This document shows, piece by piece, positions 6,218 to 11,281 of a DNA stretch of 11,281 nucleotides. Numbering within the stretch: position 1 is the first letter of the stretch; every line of letters begins with the position of its first letter. The DNA is from Erysipelotrichaceae bacterium UBA4808 (GTDB taxonomy: Bacteria; Bacillota_I; Bacilli_A; Erysipelotrichales; Erysipelotrichaceae): contig DHGC01000039.1 of NCBI GenBank assembly GCA_002402585.1, positions 17,878 through 29,158 on the forward strand. Direction: 5' to 3'. The notes below the pieces were generated by a model. It was not told the origin of the DNA and did not search any database. It saw only the letters and a program-made list of their open reading frames with translations. A program made the translations under genes and the position numbers.

Positions 6218-7296
6218 AGATTCCCTGCGAGTTTTTGACGTTGTTCCTCAACCAATAATGCATCGATCACATCATTCAACTTACCTTCAACAATGCGATC
6301 CAATTGTTGTAACGTCAGTCCAATACGATGATCCGTCACACGGTTCTGGGGATAGTTATAGGTACGAATCTTTTCAGAACGATCCCCACTCCCAATCTTA
6401 TCTCGACGCAAAGCGCCTTTTTCCGCATCCGCGCGCTCTTGCATCTCTTCAAAGACACGTGCACGAATCAGACGTAAAGCCGTTGCCTTATTATCGTGTT
6501 GGGAACGACCATCCTGACAGTTGACCGAAATCCCTGTTGGTGTATGCGTGATTCGAACAGCAGAATCCGTTTTATTGACATGTTGACCGCCCGCTCCACT
6601 GGAACGATGGGTTTCAATGACCAAATCTGCAGGATTGATATCGATTTCTTCTTCTTCAATGTCTGGCATTGCAAGTACGGTTGCCGTAGATGTATGAATG
6701 CGGCCTTGTGTTTCGGTCTTTGGGACACGTTGCACACGATGTGAACCTGATTCAAATTTCAAATGTTTATACGCTTCATTGCCTTTGACAAAGAATGAAA
6801 TCAAGGTGTAACCACCCGCCATCGCTTCAATGGCTTCCATGATTTCAACTTTCCAACCCATTATTTCCGCATAACGTGCATACATGCGATAAAGGTCACC
6901 CGCAAAGATGTTTCCTTCATCACCGCCTGCAGCACCACGGATTTCAAGGATACAGTTGTGATCATCATTGGGATCCTTAGGGATCAAGAGCACTTCAAGC
7001 TTTTCTAAAAGCGCATCCCGATTGGGAATCAGTTCCTCCAGTTCCATTTCAGCCATCTCACGCATCTCAGGATCTTTTTCTTTCGTCATTTGTTCAGCTT
7101 CTTGAATGTGTTTCATCAAAAGATTCAACTCTTCAAACGCTTCCACAACCTGTCTTAAAGAAGACTGTTCCTTTGCGAGCTTTGCATATTCACGTGAATC
7201 CCCCAAAACTTCTGGTTTCATCAAGATTTCTTCGAGTTCTCTATAACGGCTTTGCATCTTATTCAGTCGTTCGACCATCACTTTATAACTTTCCAT
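6214..7296 (-). CDS. prfA: Peptide chain release factor 1
   Basis: Cytoplasmic class I release factor that reads UAA and UAG in the ribosomal A site and triggers peptide release. It is 360 residues, the usual length. The catalytic GGQ lies at 236-238 in HRSSGAGGQHVNKTDSAVRI. The stop-recognition tripeptide is Pro192-Lys193-Thr194 in RVPKTETQGRIHTS; the PxT form marks RF1 (RF2 has SPF), and Lys in the middle position is familiar in Bacillota. RGAAGGDEGNIFAGDLYRMY (about 120-139) and IRTYNYPQNRVTDHRIG are further family blocks. Gln238 is the target of the adjoining PrmC. The ribosome binding site AGAGGTG lies 4 nt before the ATG, directly after the GCCC-AAA-GGGC hairpin described separately. 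Confidence 0.98.
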   Translation of the reverse strand: MESYKVMVERLNKMQSRYRELEEILMKPEVLGDSREYAKLAKEQSSLRQVVEAFEELNLLMKHIQEAEQMTKEKDPEMREMAEMELEELIPNRDALLEKLEVLLIPKDPNDDHNCILEIRGAAGGDEGNIFAGDLYRMYARYAEIMGWKVEIMEAIEAMAGGYTLISFFVKGNEAYKHLKFESGSHRVQRVPKTETQGRIHTSTATVLAMPDIEEEEIDINPADLVIETHRSSGAGGQHVNKTDSAVRITHTPTGISVNCQDGRSQHDNKATALRLIRARVFEEMQERADAEKGALRRDKIGSGDRSEKIRTYNYPQNRVTDHRIGLTLQQLDRIVEGKLNDVIDALLVEEQRQKLAGNL

Positions 7297-7307
7297 TCCA
7301 CACCTCT

Positions 7308-7359
7308 GCCCTTTGGGCGTTTTACCTCTCGGTCATAAAAGTAACCTCTCGGTTACTTT
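7308..7359 (-). promoter_or_regulatory. Hairpin cluster with repeated ACCGAGAGGT between tdk and prfA
   Basis: The minus strand between tdk and prfA carries a perfect 9-bp stem (7338-7346 with 7351-7359) capped by GAGA, a GNRA tetraloop, followed by a short TTTT-AT. The stem includes the tdk stop codon. The ten bases ACCGAGAGGT of this hairpin recur at 7324-7333, where they can form only a short stem. A third small hairpin, GCCC-AAA-GGGC (7308-7318), abuts the prfA ribosome binding site. The first hairpin may be a weak terminator, attenuator or RNA-processing site; its U tract is short. Confidence 0.5.
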
Positions 7360-7954
7360 AGTCTTCAATCGTTGGTTTCCCAATCACTTCATGACAATGA
7401 CGACAACGTGCTTCATAAGCCTCAGCTGCCCCTACCATGATGATCGGATCAGAATATTGCGCAGGCTTACCATTAACCAAACGTTGTGTACGGGTCGCAG
7501 GCGCGCCACATTTCATACACACTGCCGTCAACTTCGTCACAAATTCCGCATCCGTGATGAGTCTTGGCATGACACCAAAGGGTTCTGCTCTAAAATCCGT
7601 ATCCAACCCAGCCGCCATGACACGAAGACCTTTTTTAGCTAAATAGTCACACACCAACAAGACATCTTCATCAAAGAATTGAATCTCATCGATCGCCACC
7701 ACATCCGTATCATCCTTCACAAAATCTAGAATCGAGCGTGCATCCGGTACAACGATACTCTCCACCGAACTGCCTGCATGCGATACGACTTTGGTATTGC
7801 TATAACGATTATCGATGGCCGGCTTAAAGACCAAAACATTCTTTTTTGCGAATTCAAGGGTCTTGATTCGGCGAATCAATTCCTCGGTTTTACCCGCAAA
7901 CATACAACCTGAAATCACTTCAATATAACCAGGACGATACATTTGATACATCAT
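7358..7954 (-). CDS. tdk: Thymidine kinase (type II, zinc-containing)
   Basis: Salvage enzyme phosphorylating thymidine to dTMP with ATP, in the cytoplasm. From the ATG at 7952-7954 it has 198 residues. The P-loop is GCMFAGKT at 16-23, where many relatives have GxMFSGKS/T. The catalytic glutamate is Glu90 in VAIDEIQFFDE. A structural zinc site is formed by Cys146, Cys149, Cys184 and Cys187. AAGLDTDFRAEPF and TRTQRLVNGKPA match the lasso and substrate-binding parts. The reading frame is open to a GTG at 7969, but TGAGG lies 9 nt before 7954, and the promoter would leave almost no leader for the GTG, so the ATG is preferred; 7951 is also possible. It heads the tdk-prfA-prmC unit. Confidence 0.95.
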   Translation of the reverse strand: MMYQMYRPGYIEVISGCMFAGKTEELIRRIKTLEFAKKNVLVFKPAIDNRYSNTKVVSHAGSSVESIVVPDARSILDFVKDDTDVVAIDEIQFFDEDVLLVCDYLAKKGLRVMAAGLDTDFRAEPFGVMPRLITDAEFVTKLTAVCMKCGAPATRTQRLVNGKPAQYSDPIIMVGAAEAYEARCRHCHEVIGKPTIED

Positions 7955-7981
7955 AGAATTAAACCTCACATTGTCGAACTT

Positions 7982-7990
7982 ATTTTACCA
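7982..7990 (-). promoter_or_regulatory. Extended -10 promoter candidate for tdk
   Basis: TGGTAAAAT on the minus strand matches the TGn-TAnAAT extended -10 form (five of six bases in TAAAAT). No good -35 is found 16-18 nt upstream, where the rpmE terminator lies, so it would rely on the extended element. The predicted start near 7975 leaves a leader of about 20 nt to the ATG at 7954 that contains the ribosome binding site. Confidence 0.45.
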
Positions 7991-7995
7991 TACTC

Positions 7996-8023
7996 AAAAT
8001 AAAAGAGAACGCTTGTTCTCCTT
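7996..8023 (-). terminator. Intrinsic terminator of rpmE
   Basis: On the minus strand GAGAAC-AAGC-GTTCTC (8015-8020 with 8005-8010) forms a perfect 6-bp stem with a 4-nt loop, extendable by a G-U and two A-U pairs. It is followed by TTTTATTTT. The outer pairs include bases of the rpmE stop codon (8022-8024). This is the best-formed terminator in the window. Confidence 0.75.
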
Positions 8024-8225
8024 ATTTACTACCGTATTTACGATTAAACTTCTCAATGCGTCCTTGTGCTTGCGCAAAGCGTTGACGTCCTGTGTAGAAA
8101 GGATGGCAATTTGAGCAGGTATCGACTTTGATATCTTTCAAGGTAGAACCCGATTCAAATTCATTTCCACAAGAAGTACAATGAACAACGACTTTGTTAT
8201 AAGTTGGATGAATTCCGGTTTTCAT
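8022..8225 (-). CDS. rpmE: 50S ribosomal protein L31 (zinc-binding form)
   Basis: Ribosomal protein L31, 67 residues, located at the central protuberance and bridging to the 30S subunit. The conserved start MKTGIHPTY and the block CSNCHPFYTGRQRF identify it, and RIEKFNRKYGSK ends it as in the type A family. Cysteines 16, 19, 37 and 40 give the zinc-binding (C+) version rather than the zinc-independent paralogue. The first pair is spaced CTSC, one residue wider than the CxC seen in E. coli and B. subtilis L31. The ribosome binding site GGAAGGAG is strong. It has its own promoter, leader hairpin and terminator, so it is probably monocistronic. Confidence 0.97.
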   Translation of the reverse strand: MKTGIHPTYNKVVVHCTSCGNEFESGSTLKDIKVDTCSNCHPFYTGRQRFAQAQGRIEKFNRKYGSK

Positions 8226-8271
8226 AGTTTCTCCTTCCGCCTTGGATTTCTCATCAATCCAAAGTAAGTGC
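8226..8271 (-). promoter_or_regulatory. rpmE 5' leader with hairpin, candidate L31 autoregulatory site
   Basis: The predicted rpmE leader of about 45 nt contains a perfect 7-bp hairpin on the minus strand, TTGGATT (8256-8262) pairing with AATCCAA (8242-8248) around the loop GATGAGA. It ends 5 nt before the AAGGAG ribosome binding site (8231-8236). Ribosomal-protein leader RNAs for L31 are described in several bacterial groups, so repression by L31 binding is plausible, but I cannot match this to a known family by eye. Confidence 0.4.
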
Positions 8272-8277
8272 GTGATT

Positions 8278-8306
8278 ACTATATCACAGCAAATTTATTC
8301 TTGCAA
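8278..8306 (-). promoter_or_regulatory. Sigma-A promoter of rpmE
   Basis: On the minus strand TTGCAA (8301-8306, four of six bases) is followed after 17 nt by TATAGT (8278-8283, five of six), preceded by the TGn extension (TGATATAGT). Transcription would start near 8271. The region is the 110-nt gap after murA. A weak inverted repeat CTTTAT/ATAAAG further upstream has no T tract. Confidence 0.65.
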
Positions 8307-8335
8307 TACTTTATCCTAGGAATAAAGGACTTACG

Positions 8336-9601
8336 TTATTCTACGTTCTCTCGCCAGATATTCGCCCCTAAATCACGTAATTTCCCATCTAAATTCTCAT
8401 ACCCACGATCGATATGATAGATATCATGAATCTCCGTCACACCTTCAGCCATTAAACCCGCCACAACCAAACTTGCCCCACAACGGAGATCCGTTGCCGT
8501 AACCTTATCGCCATACAAACGTGATGGCCCATGAATGATGGCAGAAGATGGGATGATATTGATGTTGGCACCCATGCGTTGCAGTTCAATGCAGTGCTTG
8601 AAACGTTCGATGTAGATGGTTTCCTTCACGGTCGACTCTCCATTCGCCCGTGTGAGCAGTGGGGTCAATGGTTGTTGGAGATCGGTTGGAAAGCCTGGAT
8701 AAGGCATGGTTTGAATATCCACATCCTTAAGATGATCAGAACCACAAACCGTAACCTTATCAATTTCAATCGTCATGGGCACACCCATTTCTTCCAACTT
8801 CGATAGTAACGCTTCTAAGTGATGTGGAATGACATTCTCGATCACCATCTCTTCAGCCGCAGCTGCCGCAATGACGATGAAGGTACCCGCTTCGATGCGA
8901 TCTGGAATGATTTCATGGGTACAGCCTACAAGCTCTTCAACCCCATCAATAGTGATGATGTTGGTCCCTGTTCCACGAATCTGTGCACCCATTTTATTAA
9001 GCATGGTTGCGACATCGATGATTTCAGGTTCCTTAGCCGCATTCTCAATAGAGGTACGACCCTTGGCAAAAACGGCCGCCATCATGATATTGATGGTTGC
9101 CCCAACTGAGGGAATATCTAAGTAAATCTTTGCCCCAATCAATTCCTTCGCAAAAATCTTATAACTCCCTTGTGAATACTCAATTTGAGCACCTAAGGCT
9201 TCAAAACCTTTGAGATGAAGATCAATGGGTCTTGGGCCCAAGTAACAACCCCCGGGCATCTTCATATTGACTTGTTTATAACGACCTAAAAGTGCGCCCA
9301 TAAAATAATAGGAAGCACGTAACTTCGTAACGGCTGGATGATCCAAAGCGATATTGACCATGGCACTTGGATCAATCTCCAAGTGTTCATTGTCATGTTG
9401 GATGACTTCCACATTCAAACTTCTCAATAATTGACTCAAATGTCCCACATCCGAAATATTGGGAACACCGAATATATTGACTTTACCTTTAGTTGCTAGA
9501 ATACTGGCAGGAATCAAGGCAACGGTCGCATTCTTTGAACCACTGATACGCACACTTCCTCTTAATTTCCGACCACCTTCGATTTTGATGACTTCTTCCA
9601 T
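8336..9601 (-). CDS. murA: UDP-N-acetylglucosamine 1-carboxyvinyltransferase
   Basis: Cytoplasmic enzyme that transfers enolpyruvyl from PEP to UDP-GlcNAc, the first committed step of peptidoglycan synthesis. It is 421 residues, as usual. Substrate-binding GSKNA lies at 21-25 (Lys23). The active-site loop PGGCYLGPRPIDLH carries Cys119, the residue attacked by fosfomycin, so the enzyme should be of the sensitive type. The conserved aspartate is Asp307 in PYPGFPTDLQQPL, and DLRCGASLVVAGL closes the second domain. Bacillota often have two copies; the position between pyrG and rpmE corresponds to the second one in Bacillus (murAB/murZ), so a paralogue elsewhere is likely. GGAG lies 8 nt before the ATG. 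Confidence 0.96.
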   Translation of the reverse strand: MEEVIKIEGGRKLRGSVRISGSKNATVALIPASILATKGKVNIFGVPNISDVGHLSQLLRSLNVEVIQHDNEHLEIDPSAMVNIALDHPAVTKLRASYYFMGALLGRYKQVNMKMPGGCYLGPRPIDLHLKGFEALGAQIEYSQGSYKIFAKELIGAKIYLDIPSVGATINIMMAAVFAKGRTSIENAAKEPEIIDVATMLNKMGAQIRGTGTNIITIDGVEELVGCTHEIIPDRIEAGTFIVIAAAAAEEMVIENVIPHHLEALLSKLEEMGVPMTIEIDKVTVCGSDHLKDVDIQTMPYPGFPTDLQQPLTPLLTRANGESTVKETIYIERFKHCIELQRMGANINIIPSSAIIHGPSRLYGDKVTATDLRCGASLVVAGLMAEGVTEIHDIYHIDRGYENLDGKLRDLGANIWRENVE

Positions 9602-9619
9602 AGTTGATTCTCCATAGCT

Positions 9620-9648
9620 ATTTTAGCATACTCACAAACATCCGTCAC
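9620..9648 (-). promoter_or_regulatory. Extended -10 promoter candidate for murA
   Basis: On the minus strand GTGACG (9643-9648, four of six bases) is followed after 17 nt by TAAAAT (9620-9625), preceded by the extension TGC. The start would fall near 9613, leaving only about 12 nt of leader with the ribosome binding site at its very 5' end. That is unusual and lowers confidence. Confidence 0.4.
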
Positions 9649-9655
9649 TGCAAGC

Positions 9656-9677
9656 AAAAACAGGCACGAGACCTGTT
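9656..9677 (-). terminator. Intrinsic terminator of pyrG
   Basis: On the minus strand AACAGG (9672-9677) pairs with CCTGTT (9659-9664), with a possible inner T-G pair, and is followed by a run of five T. The first stem bases belong to the pyrG stop codon (9676-9678). It separates pyrG from murA. Confidence 0.7.
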
Positions 9678-11280
9678 ATTTTTGTTTACACTCTACTGCA
9701 GCTTGGACAAAGCCTGCAAATAAGGGATGCGCGCGATTCGGACGCGACTTGAATTCTGGATGGAATTGACAACCCACAAACCAAGGATGATCCTTTAATT
9801 CTGTGATCTCAACCAAATAATCATCTGGAGATAGTCCACTGAAGATCGCCCCATGTTCTTCCATCGTTTGACGATACGTATTATTGACTTCATAACGATG
9901 ACGATGACGTTCTAAGACAGTTTCCACTTTGTAGACATCCTTCGTCTTTGTTCCGTCGATCAACTTACAAGGCCAGTTCCCTAAACGCAAGGTTCCGCCA
10001 AGATTCACGACACAACTTTGATCGGGCATCAAATGAATGACTGGGTGTTTTGTTGTTTCTTCCCATTCCACGGAGTTTGCGCCATCCAAACCACAGACAT
10101 TACGCGCGAACTCGATGACCGCAATCTGCATGCCTAAACAAATACCGAAGTAAGGAATCTTGTTTTCACGTGCATAACGCGCAGCCATGATCTTACCTTC
10201 AATACCACGACCCCCAAAACCACCCGGAACCAAGATACCATCGACTTCACCCAACTCTTCCAACAGATTCTCTTCACAGAGATATTCAGAATTGACCCAA
10301 CGGATATCAATATCACTGTTGGCCGCATAACCTGCATGTTTCAAAGATTCACTAACCGAAAGATACGCATCATGGAGTTGAACATACTTACCAACGATCG
10401 CAATCTTGACACGGTGTTGAAGATTGTTGGCACGATCAATCATCGCTTGCCATTCACTCATATCCGCTTTTGGAGCATTGATGTTCAGTTTATGTAAAAC
10501 ATAGTCGTCCAAACCTTGCGCTTGGAAACTCAATGGAATCTCATAGATGTTATTGACGTTTACAGATTCAATGATGGCATTCTCACGCACATCACAGAAC
10601 ATCGAGATCTTTTTACGAATATCCGCAGAGATCCGTTCATCACAACGTGTGACGATGACATTCGGTTTGATTCCCAAGGACATTAATTCCTTATAACTGT
10701 GTTGGGTTGGTTTGGTCTTCAATTCACCACTACCAGGAACACGTGGAACTAAAACGGTATGGATGAAGACCACCCCATCCCGATCATGTTCAGAGTGAAC
10801 TTGTCGTGCTGCTTCTAAGAACGGTAAGGATTCGATATCCCCGACCGTACCCCCAATTTCCGTTATGACCACATCTGCTTTGGATTCTTCACCCGCCGCA
10901 TAAATCTTTGCTTTGATCTCATCTGTAATATGAGGGATAACCTGAACTGTCGCACCGAGATAATCCCCACGACGCTCTTTCGTTAATACACTCATATAAA
11001 GACGACCTGAGGTAATATTTGCCGTCTGTGTCAATTCTTCATCGATGAAACGTTCATAGTGACCTAAGTCCAAATCCGTTTCAGCCCCATCTTTGGTTAC
11101 GAAAACCTCACCATGTTGATAAGGAGACATCGTTCCTGGATCAACGTTGATATATGGGTCAAATTTCTGTAAAAAGACCTTTAACCCTCGATTTTTTAGT
11201 AAACGACCTAATGAAGTTGCCACAATGCCCTTGCCAATGCCACTGACGACCCCTCCGGTCACAAAGATATATTTAGCCAC
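9676..11280 (-). CDS. pyrG: CTP synthase (glutamine-hydrolysing)
   Basis: Cytoplasmic enzyme that aminates UTP to CTP using ATP and ammonia from glutamine, the last step of de novo pyrimidine nucleotide synthesis. 534 residues are visible, essentially the full family length of about 535. The synthetase domain (1 to about 270) has the P-loop VVSGIGKG at 11-18, then KFDPYINVDPGTMSPYQHGEVFV (39-61) and ITEIGGTVGDIES (139-151). The class I glutamine amidotransferase domain follows: nucleophile Cys381 in FGICLGMQ, with His507 and Glu509 in GCQFHPEF. The first codon is a GTG at 11278-11280, only one base from the edge; MAKYIFVTGG aligns with known starts, but an upstream codon cannot be excluded. 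Any attenuator leader is outside the window. Confidence 0.97.
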   Translation of the reverse strand: MAKYIFVTGGVVSGIGKGIVATSLGRLLKNRGLKVFLQKFDPYINVDPGTMSPYQHGEVFVTKDGAETDLDLGHYERFIDEELTQTANITSGRLYMSVLTKERRGDYLGATVQVIPHITDEIKAKIYAAGEESKADVVITEIGGTVGDIESLPFLEAARQVHSEHDRDGVVFIHTVLVPRVPGSGELKTKPTQHSYKELMSLGIKPNVIVTRCDERISADIRKKISMFCDVRENAIIESVNVNNIYEIPLSFQAQGLDDYVLHKLNINAPKADMSEWQAMIDRANNLQHRVKIAIVGKYVQLHDAYLSVSESLKHAGYAANSDIDIRWVNSEYLCEENLLEELGEVDGILVPGGFGGRGIEGKIMAARYARENKIPYFGICLGMQIAVIEFARNVCGLDGANSVEWEETTKHPVIHLMPDQSCVVNLGGTLRLGNWPCKLIDGTKTKDVYKVETVLERHRHRYEVNNTYRQTMEEHGAIFSGLSPDDYLVEITELKDHPWFVGCQFHPEFKSRPNRAHPLFAGFVQAAVECKQK

Positions 11281-11281
11281 G

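Noticed and set aside
6147..6524. 125-codon plus-strand open frame across the prfA-prmC junction
   Set aside because: It is antisense to two clearly real genes, has a low-complexity His/Ser/Pro-rich composition, and shows no ribosome binding site or recognisable domain.
6714..6723. PKT in place of PAT or PVT in release factor 1 as an altered stop-codon reader
   Set aside because: The middle residue of PxT varies naturally among RF1 proteins of Bacillota, and the window uses TGA and TAA normally.
6468..6755. 95-codon minus-strand frame inside prfA
   Set aside because: It is an out-of-frame shadow of the conserved GGQ-containing part of release factor 1.
7955..7969. GTG start for tdk giving five extra residues
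   Set aside because: No ribosome binding site precedes it, whereas TGAGG is well placed for the ATG at 7954, and the predicted transcript start leaves almost no leader.
8311..8332. Inverted repeat CTTTAT/ATAAAG after murA as a terminator
   Set aside because: The stem is short and AT-rich and no T run follows it.
8829..9125. 98-codon plus-strand frame antisense to murA, and similar frames at 4769-5062 and 388-678
   Set aside because: These are antisense shadows of conserved coding sequence with biased composition and no initiation signal.
1..11281. Mobile elements, CRISPR arrays, phage, toxin-antitoxin or defence genes
   Set aside because: No such motifs, long repeats or unexplained open frames exist; the window is filled by housekeeping genes in a conserved order.

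Overview
The window is a gene-dense housekeeping segment of a low-GC, Gram-positive-type bacterium (Bacillota). All fourteen supported genes lie on the minus strand, so transcription runs from high to low coordinates. The order pyrG - murA - rpmE - tdk - prfA - prmC - rpiB - glyA - upp - atpI-B-E-F-H-A is a condensed form of the arrangement known from Bacillus and relatives. TGG encodes Trp and TGA is used as a stop (atpI, atpB, rpiB, prfA), so the code is standard and this is not a Mycoplasma-type genome. An Erysipelotrichia-like or other anaerobic Bacillota host fits the compact order and a c subunit with a sodium-type site, but I cannot fix the genus.

Right part (about 7300-11281): pyrG (CTP synthase; its start lies at the window edge), murA (first step of peptidoglycan synthesis), rpmE (ribosomal protein L31) and tdk (thymidine kinase). 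pyrG and rpmE end in intrinsic terminators, and murA, rpmE and tdk each have a promoter candidate in front. Short separate units are therefore likely: pyrG, murA, rpmE, then tdk-prfA-prmC.

Middle part (about 5330-7300): prfA (release factor 1) and prmC (its glutamine methyltransferase) overlap by ATGA and form a translation-termination pair. A hairpin with a T-rich tail follows prmC.

Left part (1-5200): a promoter at 5245-5273 precedes rpiB, glyA, upp and the ATP synthase genes atpI, atpB, atpE, atpF, atpH and the first 144 codons of atpA. Spacings are short or overlapping throughout and I see no convincing terminator, so rpiB-glyA-upp may be read together with the atp genes. The c subunit carries the residues that coordinate Na+ in known sodium-driven F-type ATP synthases.

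I found no mobile element, CRISPR array, tRNA, rRNA, phage gene or defence system, and no convincing undescribed multigene system. No gene-free stretch exceeds 175 bases. The points worth a second look are small: the c-subunit ion site, a perfect 10-bp-arm palindrome just inside glyA, repeated GAGA-loop hairpin motifs between tdk and prfA, a hairpin in the rpmE leader, stop codons embedded in hairpins, and a shared extended -10 promoter style.
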